Assembly (NCBI RefSeq): GCF_048544455.1
Contig: NC_133538.1
Location: 19,743,969 to 19,807,968 of the forward strand
Source of the DNA: Silene latifolia
Taxonomy: Eukaryota; Streptophyta; Magnoliopsida; Caryophyllales; Caryophyllaceae
Direction: 5' to 3'
DNA length: 64,000 bases
The notes under the pieces were generated by a model. The model was not told where the DNA came from, did no database searches, and saw only the letters and a program-made list of their open reading frames with translations. Positions 10,133-22,967 of this stretch are shown here, piece after piece. The translations under genes were made by a program, and so were the position numbers. Numbering within the stretch: position 1 is the stretch's first letter; the number at the start of each line of letters is the position of its first letter.

Positions 10133-11939
10133 CTATCTCCCTCTTCGGTGGCAACCCCGGAATCTCCTCTGCAAAAACATCTGCAAACTCATCACCACTG
10201 GTATCTGATCAACTGTCGGACTCTCTATCCGCTCATCTCTCACATGGCACAAGATCAAAGGACATCCCTTTCTCAGATAGGACTTCAAGGTCACAGCTGC
10301 AATCAACTTAACTTTGGGTTTGATCACAAACCCACGATAAGACACACTAACGCCCTTAGGACCTCTCAAAGACACTTTCTTTTGATGACAGTCTATCTTA
10401 GCTTTGTACTTTCCCAACCAATCCATCCTGACTATCATCTCAAAACCGTATAAAGGAAACTCTAGCAAGCCCACTGATAGATCAACCTGTCCAAATATCA
10501 TAGATACATCCCTATACAACCTCCCACATGATACAGACTCACCCGAAGGTATAAAAACTTTCTCACTTACAGACTCATATACCCTCAGACCCAACTGTTT
10601 AACATGACTCGAAGATACAAACGACTGAGACGCCCCCGAATCAAACAAAACAAAGGTATGGATACCGTTAACAAGAAAGGTACCAGTGATAACATGCGCG
10701 TCATCCTCAGCTGCTTTCTTGTCCATCATATACAGCTTTCCACTGGTCTTCTGTCCACCTCCCTGGACAGTACTGGCTAAAGTGGTCGGCTTAGCACTTG
10801 ACCCCTGATTGTTGTTGTTGTTCGTAGCTGGTTTCTGATAAGAATTACCGCCATTGCAGTTACCTCCACCCTGGTTGCTCTGACCTCCCCAGTTAGACCA
10901 TGACCCAGCCGGTCTGTTACTCGCATAACTCTGTGCCGGCCCCTGAGAATAGCTCCCCTGAGCCGATCTCTGAAAAGCTCCCGGTACACTGGTGCACTCA
11001 TGTCTCTTGTGGCCTACACCGCCATAGCCAAAGCAGGTCATATCCCAACTACCACTACCGCTCCCACGGCCACGCCCAAAGGAAGCCCCAGCACTGAACC
11101 CCGAGCCAGAAGAAAAAGTCTCTAGCCTGATTGTGGTTGCCTTTCTTGTAGTTAGATTGGCCACCACCCTCACTCTCAGCCTTTCTTTTCTCACTTCCTC
11201 TCTCCCGGGCCATCTCCACCAACCTCTCAGCTCTCCCAGCCCTCTCATAAGCTTCCTTAACATCCGTAAGGACTCCCACGGGTAACTTGTCCATAATCCT
11301 AGGGGTCAACCCCCTCTCAAATCTCAGCGCTAGGTTCTCCTCACTCAAACCCATGTCCTCAGCATATCTAGACTTCTCATTAAACTGCTTGTAGTACTCA
11401 GCAACCGCCATATCAAATGTCATCCTAAACCCATCAAACTCCTCCCTCAGCTTACTCCTCACATGCTCAGGTATAAACTCTCTCCTCATAGCCCTCCGGA
11501 ACTCTTCCCAAGGGATAGTAGGCAGACCCTGCTTTGCATATATCTCTCTAGCACTCGCTTTCACCTTGTCCCACCACTCGCCAGCCGCTTCCCTCAAGTA
11601 GAACACAACTTGTTCTACTTTCATCTCATCAGGACAATGTACCAGATCCAGAATGTTCTCCATCTCACGATGCCAATTGTCAAGAAGAATTGTCTCCCCG
11701 GTCCCCTTATACTCATTTGGGTTAAACCTCGCTATATAAAGACTGATCTTAGAGTGAGCAACCTCCTTATCCTTCCCCACTCTCTTTAAGGCCTCCGTAA
11801 GAGCATCTTGATGCTCCAACATCTTAACTATATCGTCGATGTTCATGCTCTCAGCTCTCGCATACAAAGCGGTTTTCTTTGGTAGCAACTTGAAACTATA
11901 TAAGAAAAGGTAGATATAAACATACATACCATAACCCAA
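10133..11939 (-). pseudogene. Array internal 1: gag and protease (broken)
   Basis: Gag core is at 11120-11900 (ARFNPNEYKGTGETILLDNW, LREAAGEWWDKVK, FRRAMRREFIPEHVR). It is followed by a Gly/Ser-rich part and a zinc knuckle reading CFGYGGVGHKRHEC, where the second Cys is Tyr. The aspartic protease has an intact VLFDSGASQSF. The start equivalent to internal 2 is lost: ATG of MPPKK is TTG here. One extra A near 11120 shifts the frame between gag and the knuckle, and further shifts occur near 10110-10190. Gag would form the particle; protease would cut the polyprotein. Confidence 0.87.
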
Positions 11940-12741
11940 AACACGAAAACAACCTGCCCAGAACTCACTTGATCGAGTGCCTAACCCTACTCGATCGAGT
12001 AGAGGCTACTTGATCGAGTGCCCCACGTACTCGATCGAGTACCCCGACTCCAGACCAAAAACAGACCTTCTGATCTCTTACATACTCGACCGAGCAGCCT
12101 AGCCACTCGATCGAGTGACCCCCTACTCGATCGACTGCCCCTATGTACTCGACCGAGTACCAAAAAACACGATTCTGATCATAAAAACGTCAAATACCCA
12201 CTCGATCGAGTCAGACCCCTTGATCGAGTACCTCACCCACTCGATCGAGTCATGCAGACTCGTGAATACTACCTGCATGTTATCTCACATAACCCAATAT
12301 ACTATGCAGCTTCATAATCTCAACATATATAACTACGCATGCATTTCTACACAGTTCCTCATACAATCAACAGAACTAGTCTACTTTATGTTATTAAATG
12401 CCACATAATAAACAACCATCATGCGTCTTTATGCAAACCAACATAAAAACACATCCCACCAACTTTTCAATCACAATTTCAATCCTCTACTCCCAACATC
12501 CAACAACTCACAACATATACCGTTACTTTCACATATAAACTGACAGACATCACATACGACCTTGATATATACCCCCCATGTGACCGGTTCAAATTTGTAG
12601 GGCGAGTTCGCGACTTTAGGACGTCTCCCAAGCTTTTGCAATAGCTCCTACAACCTTTACCCCGGGTTCATTTTAATTGACTCCCTATGTTTATTATATT
12701 CATTAGTTACAAGTTTCAAGATCGTCGCTCTGATACCACTT
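11940..12741 (-). other. Array internal 1 leader with palindromes and PBS
   Basis: This is the untranslated leader between 5' LTR (LTR 2) and gag. The part nearest gag (about 11965-12250) has about eleven ACTCGATCGAGT units and close variants. The rest is AT-rich with no gene. The PBS is at 12727-12738, reading TGGTATCAGAGC on the minus strand (initiator tRNA-Met type), three bases from the LTR. Confidence 0.85.
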
Positions 12742-14157
12742 TGTGACACCCCCATACTCCAAGTGCCTTACCAGGACCACTCAGGTATAAAGGTGTCACC
12801 ATCTCGGTTTCCCGAGGCAATGATAATCATAAGACAATAACGAAACAATGATTAAATAGTATAAGTTTAGTGAATAAATACAATCCAAAACCAAATACCC
12901 AAAATACGGGTTACAAGTTCCCAAAACAACTGTCTAATCAATTAAATGAAATGTCTGACAAACTATTCAAGCTACAGCGGAAGACTCTATCATCTGAAGG
13001 TGACACATCCAAGCTATCCCATGTATCTTGTCTCATACCTGCTCAACAACTGCTCACCATCCCCGAATGGATCACCACAGTTTTTAAAACAATAAACGGG
13101 GTCAGTACTAATCACACAATTTATATAACTCAACAATACAACAAACAGCACAACTCAATCATCACAGATATACTCCGAACTCCATCATCAACTCCACAAC
13201 ACTGACTACACACTAAAGTGTATAGCCCTGCCAGAGTACCCATCGCAACAGGTTACTCCTCGCCGCCAGTGGGAGACCGCAGTCGTTCCCACCTAAGCCC
13301 CGCTCATCTCCGTCGAACGATAAACCCAAATCCATTAATGTGCACATCCCTTCTGTGGCGGGTTCCACAGAAGGCGAATAATGGGCGTGAAGCCACTCCC
13401 GCAAGTGACGCCACTCAGCCAGGGACGCACCACGAAGAACATAGACAGATACAATCAACCACAACTACTATCAACAATCAAAACCAACAACCGTCACAAT
13501 ACTCGTATGATAATATTCAACAATCACAAAACACAACCAACACATCATGTGACTAATACTGAGTAGGGAAACCCTACCTGGAATGCAATACAGTCAGACG
13601 GTCTCAACAGCTGTTATCAAAAGGCCTCTTCTACGAATCCTCCTTCTAACATATGATCATACAATTACTAACAATCATAAAAGACAACAAAACCCCCAAA
13701 CCCCTAAATTAGGGTTTAAACAACCTTAACGAAAGACCATAAAAAAAGTATGTAGATCTTACCCTCGACGCAAAGAACACAAGAGTGTAAAGAACGATGA
13801 ATTTCGACCTCCCAAGCTCCGGGATTTGTCAATAATGTGACGGATGCGAAGTACGTAGGTTGCAATCTCATTTCAAAGTAATTAAGTTTGTAAAAGCGTT
13901 TTATGAAAGTGACGGAAAGGTTTAAATACTAAATCGCATTATTAACAAAACCCGACAAAACACTACCCGTAAACCGGGCTACTCGATCGAGTAACTGATG
14001 TATTCGATCGACTGCCGCCTACTCGATCGAGTATCAAGGCTACTTGATCGAGTACCCTACAGGTCAGAAACTATTTTTAAATGCAAAACACCCTTACTCG
14101 ACAGAGTAATGCCCACTCGATAGAGTACCCAGAGACTCATAAAACCGTAGTATTACA
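12742..14157 (-). repeat. Chromovirus array LTR 2 (shared middle LTR)
   Basis: It is 1416 bp, with the same ends as LTR 1 and LTR 3. It serves at once as 5' LTR of internal 1 (PBS on its left) and 3' LTR of internal 2 (purine tract on its right). No direct duplication flanks it. It contains the ACTCGATCGAGT cluster at 13980-14128, with units changed to ACTCGATCGACT or lost in places. Confidence 0.9.
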
Positions 14158-14390
14158 GTTTGCCCTCCTTAGAAAGAACTTCGTCCCCGAAGTTCAAACC
14201 ACAACAAAACAATGACATACTACTATACTCCCGACACAACAACCAAAACAAAACTCCACATAAAAGCATGCTACTAACCAAACTCAACCCGACTCAACCA
14301 CAACAAAACATACCGACACAACACAAAAAGGGTGTAAAAACTCTTAAAAACTCTTTGCGATCATCTCCTTCTCCCCTAAAAGAAACAAGG

Positions 14391-17300
14391 TTACGTCCCC
14401 GTAACCATACATACCTGATCAAAAAGAAAAGGGTAACGCTCTCTCATGGCCTCCTCTGCCTCCCATGTAGCTTCCTCGACCTCGTTGTTAGACCAAAGGA
14501 TCTTAAGCAAAACTGTCTCACCACTCCTAGTCTTCCTAACCTTCCGGTCAAGAATCTGGTTAGGCACCTCAAGATAAGACAAGGACTCATCTAGCTCTAT
14601 GATCTCTGCCTCTAACACATGTGACGTATCGCTCACATACTTGCGCAACTGAGATACATGAAACACATTATGCACTCTCTCCAATGCAGCTGGTAAATCC
14701 AAACGATAAGCAACCTCTCCAACCCGGTCTAAGATCTCATAAGGTCCGATGAACTTCTGACTCAACTTGCCTTTCTTCCCAAATCTCATAACCCCACGCA
14801 TAGGAGACACTTTCAGAAGAACCTTGTCCCCAACCTGAAACTCTATATCCCGGCGATGTAGATCTGCATAACTCTTTTGCCTATCCTGAGCCGCTCTCAT
14901 CCTTTCCCTGATCATCTAAATCTGCTCAACCATCTCATGTGCCATCTCTGGTCCTAGAACCACTGCCTCAGCACCGTCGTCCCAGCGAATTGGACTCCTA
15001 CATCTCCTCCCATATAAGGCCTCAAACGGTGCCATGCCAATACTAGTGTGATAGCTATTGTTGTAAGAAAACTAAATCAAATCTAATCTCTGTTCCCAGC
15101 TACCACCAATGTCCATCACACAAGCTCGTAACATATCCTCAAGAGTCTTGATTGTTCTCTCAGTCTGACCATCTGTCGCAGGATGAAATGCTGTACTCAT
15201 CTTCAAAGTCGTTCCCAAAGATTCCTGCAACTCTTTCCAAAACTTTGAGATAAACCTCGCATCTCTGTCAGATACTATGTCCTTAGGGACCCCATGTAAC
15301 TTTAGCACATTCTTCCGATAAGCCATAGCTAATTGTGCCTTAGTCCATGTATCTTTCATTGGCACAAAATGAGCTGACTTGGTCAGTCGATCCACTATTA
15401 CCCATATCATGTTGTTACCCTGTTGACTCTTCGGCAAACCGACGATAAAATCCATATAAATGGATTCCCACTTCCACTCAGGTACCTCTAAAGACTGAAT
15501 CTTACCTTGTGGTCGTCGCAGTTCCCCTTTAACTCTCTGACATGTCAAACAATGGGCCACAAACTCAACTGTCTCTTCTTCATCCCAGGCCACCAAAACG
15601 TGTTCTTTAAATCCTTGTATAGCTTGTCACCACCTGGATGTACTGAATATGGTGTACAATGTGCCTCTGTCATGATTGTCTTTTTCAGCTCCTCATCATT
15701 AGGGACACACCACCTCCCATCAAACCTCAAACTACCATCTACATGAATAGAGAATCTAGATATTGTCCCTTTCTCTACTCCAGCTCTCCACTCTACCATC
15801 TTAGGATCCAACACCTGTTTACCTCGAATATCATCATAAAGATCAGGCTGTACTGTCAAATCTCCCATGGCATCCCCTCTCTGCATCATATATATCCCAA
15901 ACTTCCCCACCTCATCTCTCAACCTCATCAAAGATAAAGCTGTACACAAAGAATGTACGCTCTTCTTGCTCAAAGCATCTGAAACAACATTGGCTTTCCC
16001 TTCATGGTAGATAATATCCATGTCATAATTGCCAATCAGCTCCATCCACCTCCTCTGTCTCATATTCAACTCCTTTTGAGTGAATATTTACTTGAGACTC
16101 TTGTGATCAGAAAATACCTTAAAGGTCTCCCCATAAAGGTAATGTCTCCAAATCTTGAGAGCAAACACTACTACACCCAACTCTATATCGTGTGTAGGAT
16201 AATTCTCCTCATAAGGCTTCAATTGCCTAGAAGCATAGGCAATCACTTTACCGTTCTGCATCAACACACATCCCAACCCATTCTTTGAGGCATCTGTATA
16301 AACCTCAAAGTTCTCACTCCATTCAGGCAATGCTAAGATAGGAGCTGTGGTCAAACGCTCCTTTAATGTTTGGAACGCCGTCTCACAACTCTCATCTCAA
16401 CGAAACCTGTTCTATTTCCTCATCAAAGCTGTCAAAGGTCTAGCAATCTTGGAGAAATCCTTCACGAACCGTCTGTAATATCTAGCTAAACCCAAGAAAC
16501 TCCTGATCTCAGCCACATTCTTTGGTGCTTCCCACTTGGTCACTGCCTCAATCTTTGCCGGATCCACAGCTACCCTATCCTTAGGGATCACATGCCCCAG
16601 AAAAGCAACTCTCTTTAACCAGAACTCACACTTGGACAACTTAGCATATAACTCATGCTCCCTCAAGGTTTGCAACATAATCCTCAGATGCTCCTCCTTA
16701 GTCTTGGAATAGACTAAGATATCATCAATGAACACCACCACAAACTTATCCAAAAACTGACTGAAGATTCTATTCATCAAATTCATAAACACAGCCGGTG
16801 CATTAGATAACCCAAAAGGCATCACCACATACTCATAATAGCCATACCTCGGCGTGAAAGCTGTCTTTGGTATGTCCATCTCTCTAATCTTCACCTGATG
16901 ATACCCCGACCTCAAATCAATCTTGGAAAAGACGGATGCACCACTCAACTAATCAAACAGGTCATCTATCCTTGGCAAAGCATACTTGTTCTTCACCGTC
17001 ACTCGGTTCAGCTCCCTGTAATCTATACACAACCTCAAGCTCCCATCTTTCTTCATCACAAAAAGAACTGGTGCTCCCCACGGTGATACACTAGGTCTAA
17101 TGTATCCCTTCTCTATCAGATCATCTAACTGCCTCCTAAGCTCCTCTAACTCTTTAGGACCCATCCGGTACGGTGCCTTAGAGATTGGCCCCGTCCCCGG
17201 TTTTAACTCAACCGTGAAATCTATCTCCATCTTTGGTGGCAATCCCGGAATATCCTCTGCAAAAACATCTGCAAACTCATCCACCACTAGTATTTGATCA

Positions 17301-17869
17301 ACTGTCGGACTCTCTATCCGGTCATCTCTCACATGGCACAAGATCAAAGGACATCCATTTCTCAGATAGGACTTCAAGGTCACAGCTGCAATCAACTTAA
17401 CTTTGGGTTTGACCACAAACCCACGATAAGATACACTAACGCCCTTAGGACCTCTCAAAGACACTTTCTTTTGATGAAAGTCTATCTTAGCTTTGTACTT
17501 TGCCGACCAATCCATCCCAACTATCATCTCAAAACCGTCTAAAGGAAACTCTAGCAAGTCCACTGATAGATCAACCTGTCCAACTATCATAGATACATCC
17601 CTATACAACCTCCCACATGATACAGACTCACCCGAAGGTATAAAAACTTTCTCACTTACAGACTCATATACCCTCAGACCCAACTGTTTAACATGACTCG
17701 AAGATACAAATGACTGAGACACCCCCGAATCAAACAAAACAAAGGTATGAATACCGTTAACAAGAAAGGTACCAGTGATAACATGCGCGTCGTCCTCAGC
17801 TGCTTTCTTGTCCATCATATACAGCTTTTCGCTGGTCTTCATCCCACCTCCTGACAAGATCTTGGTCAA
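14391..17869 (-). pseudogene. Array internal 2: protease, RT, RNase H, integrase, chromodomain (broken)
   Basis: The protease motif reads FDSGVSQSF (Ala of DSGA changed to Val). RT has [10 protein letters not shown] and [12 protein letters not shown] but is cut by TAG near 16949 (Gln codon) and by the TAG at 16412-16414 that internal 1 shares. Integrase (15072-15600) is complete here: zinc ligands around CLTCQRVKG, then DFIVGLP, VSDRDARFI and DGQTERTIKTLE. A one-base shift near 15590 separates it from RNase H. TAG at 14916-14918 is also shared with internal 1. The C-terminal chromodomain is intact to its stop at 14391 (ILDRKVRKT...WEAEEAMRERYPFLF). Confidence 0.9.
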
Positions 17870-19026
17870 GTGGTCGGCTTAGCACCCGACCCCTGATTGT
17901 TGTTGTGGTTCGTAGCTGGTTTCTGATAAGAATTACCGCCATTGCAGTTACCTCCACCCTGGTTGCTCAGACCTCCCCGGTTAGACCATGACCCAGCCGG
18001 TCTGTTCCTCGCATAACTCTGTGCCGGCCCCTGAGAATAGCTCCCCTGAGCCGATCTATGAAAAGCTCCCGGTACACTCGTGCACTCATGTCTCTTGTGG
18101 CCTACACCGTCATAGCCAAAGCAGGTCATCTCCCAACTACCACTACCGCTCCCACGGCCACGCCCAAAGGAAGCCCTAGCACTGAACCCTGAGCCAGAAG
18201 AAAACGCTCTAGCCTGATTGTGGTTGCCTTTCTTGTAGTTAGATTGGCCACCACCCTCACTCTCAGCCTTTCTTTTCTCACTTCCTCTCTCCCGGGCCAT
18301 CTCCACCAACCTCTCAGCTCTCCCAGCCCTCTCATAAGCTTCCTTAACATCTGTAAGGACTCCCACGGGTAACTTGTCCATAATCCTAGGGGTCAACCCC
18401 CTCTCAAATCTCAGCTCTAGGTTCTCCTCACTCAAACCCATGTCCTTAGCATATCTAGACTTCTCATTAAACTGCTTGTAGTACTCAGCAACCGACATAT
18501 CAGATGTCATCCTAAACCCATCAAACTCCTCCCTCAGCTTACTCCTCACATGCTTAGGTACAAACTCTCTCCTCATAGCCCTCCGGAACTCCTCCCAATG
18601 GATAGTAGGCAGACCCTGCTTCGCATACATCTCTCTAGCACTAGCTTTAACCTTGTCCCACTACTTGCCAGCCGCTTCCCTCAAGTATAACACAGCTTGT
18701 TCTACTTTCATCTCATCAGGACAATGTACCAGATCCAGAATTTTCTCCATCTCACGATGCCAATTGTCAAGAAGAATTGTCTCCTCGGTCCCTTTATACT
18801 CATTTGGGTTAAACCTCGCTATATAAAGACTGATCTTAGAGTGATCAACCTCCTTATCCTTCCCCACTCTCTTTAGGGCCTCCGTAAGAGCATCTTGATG
18901 CTCCAACATCTTAACTATACCGACGATGTTCAATTTCTCAGCTCTCGCATACAAAGCGGTTTTCTTTGGCGGCATCTTGAAACTATATAAGAAAAGGTAG
19001 ATATAAACATACATACCATAACGCAA
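17866..19026 (-). pseudogene. Array internal 2: gag (broken)
   Basis: The likely start is the ATG of MPPKKTALYARAE (about 18975). Gag core blocks match internal 1. A TGG to TAG change at 18661-18663 (W of GEWWD) splits it into 18661-19026 and 17866-18660. The zinc knuckle again reads CFGYDGVGHKRHEC, with the second Cys replaced by Tyr as in internal 1. The Gly/Ser/Gln-rich tail follows and the frame shifts into protease at about 17866. Confidence 0.87.
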
Positions 19027-19830
19027 AACACGAAAACAACCTGCCCAGAACTCACTCGATCGAGTGCCTAACCCTACTCGATCGAGTAGAGGCTACTTGA
19101 TCGAGTGCCCCACGTCCTCGATCGAGTACCCCGACTGCAGACCCAAAATAGACCTTTTGATCTCTGACGTACTCGACCGAGCAGCCTAGCCACTCGATCG
19201 ACTGCCCCTATGTACTCGATCGAGTACCCAAAAACACGATTCTGATCATAAAAACGTCAAATACCCACTCGATCGAGTTAGACCCCTCGATCGAGTACCT
19301 CACCCACTCGATCGAGTACCCCCTACTCGATCGATTCATGCAGACTCGTGAACACTACCTGTATGTTATCACACATAACCCAATATACTATGCAGCTTCA
19401 TAATCTCAACATTACTATATAACTACGCATGCATTTCTACACAGTTCCTCATACAATCAATAGAACTAGTCTACTTCATGTTATTAAATGCCACATAATA
19501 AACAACCATCATGCGTCTTTATGCAAACCAACATAAAAACACATCCCACCAACTTTTCAATCACAATTTCAATCCTCCACTCCCAACATCCAACAACTCA
19601 CAACATATACCGTTACTTTCACATATAAACTGACAGACACCACATACGACCTTGACATATACCCCCATGTGACCGGTTCAAATTTGTAGGGCGAGTTCGC
19701 GACTTTAGGACGTCTCCCAAGCCTTTGCATTAGCTCCTATAACCTTTACTCCGGGTTCATTTTAATTGACTCCCTATGTTCATTATATTCATTAGTTACA
19801 GGTTTCAGGATCGTCGCTCTGATACCACTT
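19027..19830 (-). other. Array internal 2 leader with palindromes and PBS
   Basis: The layout is the same as at 11940-12741. About ten ACTCGATCGAGT units or variants lie at 19053-19337, then AT-rich sequence with no gene. The PBS TGGTATCAGAGC (minus strand) is at 19816-19827, three bases from LTR 3. Confidence 0.85.
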
Positions 19831-21247
19831 TGTGACAACCCCATACTCCAAGTGCCTTACCAGGACCACTCAGGTATAAAGATGTCACCATCTCGGTTTC
19901 CCGAGGCAATGATAATCATAAGACAATAACGAAACAATGTTTAAATAGTATAAGTTTAGTGAATAAATACAATCCAAAACCAAATACCCAAAATACGGGT
20001 TACAAGTTCCCAAAACAACTGTCTAATCAATTAAATGAAATGTCTGACAAACTACTCAAGCTACAGCGGAAGACTCTATCATCTGAAGGTGACACATCCT
20101 AGCTATCCCCTGTATCTCGACTCATACCTGTTCAACAACTGCTCACCATCCCCGAATGGATCACCACAGTTTTTAAAACAATAAACGGGGTCAGTACTAA
20201 TCACACAATTTATATAACTCAACAATAAAACAAACAGCACAACTCAATCGTCACAAATATACTCCGAACTCCATCATCAACTCCACAACACTGACTACAC
20301 ACTAAAGTGTATAGCCCTGCCAGAGTACCCATCGCAACAGGTTACTCCTCGCCGCCAGTGGGAGGCCGCAGCCATTCCCACCTAAGCCCCGCTCATCTCC
20401 GTCGAGCGATAAACCCAAATCCATTAATGTGCACATCCCTTTTGTGGCGGCGGGTTCCACAGAAGGCAAATAATGGGCGTGAAGCCACTCCCGCAAGTGA
20501 CTCCTTTCAGCCAGGGACACCCCGAAGAACACAGACAGATACAATCAACCACAACTACTATCAACAATCAAAACCAACAACCGTCACAATACTCGTATGA
20601 TAATATTCAACAATCACAAAACACAACCAACACATCATGTGACTAATACTGAGTAGGGAAACCCTACCTGGAATGCAATACAGTCAGACGGTCTCAACAG
20701 TTGTTATCAAAAGGCCTCCTCTACGAATTCGCCACCTAACATATGATCATACAATTACTAACAATCATAAAAGACAACAAAACCCCCAAACCCCTAAATT
20801 AGGGTTTAAACAACCTTAACAAAATACCATAAAAATAGTATGTAGATCTTACCCTCGACGCAAGGAACACAAGAGTGTAAAGAACGATGAATTCCGACCT
20901 CCCAAGCTCCGGAATTTGTCAATAATGCGACGGATGTGAAGTACGTAGGTTGCACTCTCTTTTCAAAGTAATTAAGTTTGTAAAAGCGTTTTATGAAAGT
21001 GACGGAAAGGTTTAAATACTAAATCGCATTATTAACAAAACCCGACAAAACACTACCAGTAAACCGGGCTACTCGATCGAGTAACTGACGTACTCGATCG
21101 AGTTCCGCCTACTCGATCGAGTACCAAGGCTACTCGATCAAGTACCCTACAGGTCGGAAACTATTTTAAAATGCAAAACACCCTTACTCGACAGAGTAAG
21201 GCCCACTCGATATAGTACCCAGAGACTCGTAAAACCGTAGTATTACA
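19831..21247 (-). repeat. Chromovirus array LTR 3 (5' LTR)
   Basis: It is 1417 bp and ends at TATTACA before the TSD TGAGG (21248-21252). It carries the ACTCGATCGAGT cluster at 21070-21217. Its outer flank returns directly to the outer chromovirus pol frame, which fixes this boundary to the base. Confidence 0.92.
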
Positions 21248-21252
21248 TGAGG

Positions 21253-22746
21253 TGGGTAAGATGGGGATACATGTGATACAAAAAGGGGATGCTAGAGGAG
21301 ACTTGACAGTGGAGCCAGATCTTTATGATGATATTCGCCAGAAGCAGGCTCTTGATCCTAGGATTCAGGAGTGGAGAGATGGAGTGGAGAAAGGGACAGT
21401 ATCTCGATTCTCTATTCATACAGATAGGAGTGTTTGGTTTGATGGGAGATGGTGTGTGCCAAGCGATGAGGAGTTGAACAAGGTGATCATGACAGAGGCT
21501 CATTGCACACCGTATTCAGTACATCCAGGTGGTGACAAGCTTTATAGAGATTTGAAGAAGACTTTCTGGTGGCTTGGGATGAAAAGAGAAACAGCTGAGT
21601 TCATGGCTCGATGTTTGACATGTCAGAGGGTTAAGGGACAACAACGACGACCACAAGGTAAGATTCAATCTCTTGAAGTACCTGAGTGGAAGTGGGAGTG
21701 GGTTTACCGAGAAGCCAGCAGGGTAATAACATGATATGGGTGATAGTGGATCGTCTGACTAAGTCAGCTCACTTTATTCCAATGAAAGATATATGGAGTA
21801 AGGTTCAGTTGGCTAATGGGTACAGGAAACATGTGGTGAGGTTACATGGAGTTCCTAAGGACATTGTGTCAGATCGAGATGCGAGATTTATTTCTCGATT
21901 TTGGCAACAGTTGCAGGAGGTGATAGGAACTACCTTGAAGATGAGTACTACTTTTCATCCTACAACAGATGGATAGACAGAGAGAACTATCAAGAGTTTG
22001 GAGGGTATGTTGTGAGCTTGTGTGATGGAGTTTGGTGGTAGCTGGGAAGATAGGTTGGATTTGATCAAGTTTTCTTACAACAACAGCTACCATACGAGTA
22101 TTGGGATGGCACCGTTTGAGGCTTTATGTGGGAGGAGGTGTAGGAGTCCGATTTAATGGGATGATAGACTGAGGCAGTGGTTTTAGGACCACGGATGGTA
22201 CAAGAGATGATAGAACAGGTTAAGGTGATTAGACAAAAGATGAAAGCGGCCCAGGATCGACAAAAGTGTTATGCAGACTTACATCGTCGTGACATAGAGT
22301 TTCAGGTTAGGGATAAGGTTCTTCTGAAAGTATCTCCTATGCGTGGGGTTATGAGGTTTGGTAAGAAAGGGAAGCTGAGCCAGAAGTTCATAGGACCATA
22401 TGACATTTTGGATCGTGTGGGAGAGGTTACTTATCGGTTAGCGTTACCACCAGCTTTGGATCGGGTGCATAATGTGTTACATGTGTCTCAGTTACGGAAG
22501 TATGTGAGTGATCCTTCCCATGTGTTAGAGGTGGAGAACGAGTTGGATGAATCCTTGTCTTATCTTGAGGTGCCAAAACAGATTCTTGATCGCAAGGTTT
22601 GGAAAACTAGGTCCGAGGAAACGGTGTTGCTTAAGGTCCTATGGTCTAATCATGAGGTTGAGGAAGCTACTTGGGAGGCGGAAGAGGCTATGAGGGAACG
22701 GTATCCGTCTCTTTTTTATCAGGTATATGTGGTTACTGAGACGTAA
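21253..22746 (+). pseudogene. Outer chromovirus integrase and chromodomain (broken)
   Basis: This continues the RNase H segment at 5378-5805. The zinc-binding part (21500-21660) ends in CLTCQRVKG. The catalytic core shows VDRLTKSAHF and VSDRDARFI. Stops occur after TTDG (21975) and after GGML (about 22015), and there is a frame change near 21700. The C-terminal part (22177-22746) is open and ends in a chromodomain (QILDRKVWKT...LLKVLWSNHEVEEATWEAEE) with its stop at 22744. The protein is close to that of the array, so the two belong to sister subfamilies. Confidence 0.9.
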
Positions 22747-22967
22747 CCATGTTTCTTTTAGGGGGATAGGAGATGATCGCATAAGGTTTTGGTATGGTTT
22801 TATGCTAGTTTTTGTACAATTAGTGGTTGTTTTGAGTCGGTATGAGTTGTGGTTGAGTTTTGTTGGGGTTTTCTTTTGAGTTTTTTTTGCGTTGTTGAGT
22901 TAGTATGTTTGTTTTTTAGTATGGGTTTGAACTTCGGGGACGAAGTTTATTTTTAAGGAGGGTAGAC
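22747..22967 (+). other. Outer chromovirus 3' untranslated region and polypurine tract
   Basis: No gene is seen. The end holds TTTTTAAGGAGGGTAGAC, in which AAGGAGGG is the likely plus-strand primer, directly before the LTR. The preceding AACTTCGGGGACGAAGTT is an 18-bp near-perfect inverted repeat also kept (in reverse) in both array copies near 7240 and 14180, so it may be a conserved RNA hairpin. Confidence 0.65.

Larger units (their letters stand above)
5806..21247 (-). mobile_element. Three-LTR chromovirus array (LTR-internal-LTR-internal-LTR)
   Basis: Three near-identical LTRs of about 1.41 kb (5806-7219, 12742-14157, 19831-21247) flank two near-identical internal regions, all on the minus strand. 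The 5-bp TSD TGAGG lies only at the outer edges (5801-5805 and 21248-21252); the middle LTR has no TSD and is joined to a PBS on one side and a purine tract on the other. This is the form expected from recombination between LTRs of two copies at one site, or from integration of a dimer. The two internal regions share stop codons (see findings). Clade: Tekay/Del-like, from the C-terminal chromodomain and iMet primer site. Confidence 0.9.

Noticed and set aside
7042..12250. Regularly spaced ACTCGATCGAGT units look like a CRISPR array
   Set aside because: Units are 12 bp, spacing is uneven, the DNA is clearly plant, and the units lie in LTRs and leaders of retrotransposons.
13213..13566. Frames of 60-112 codons repeated in all three chromovirus LTRs, some with Arg/Pro-rich translations
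   Set aside because: They occur on both strands of the LTRs, vary in length between copies and match no domain. Their repetition reflects the LTR copies.
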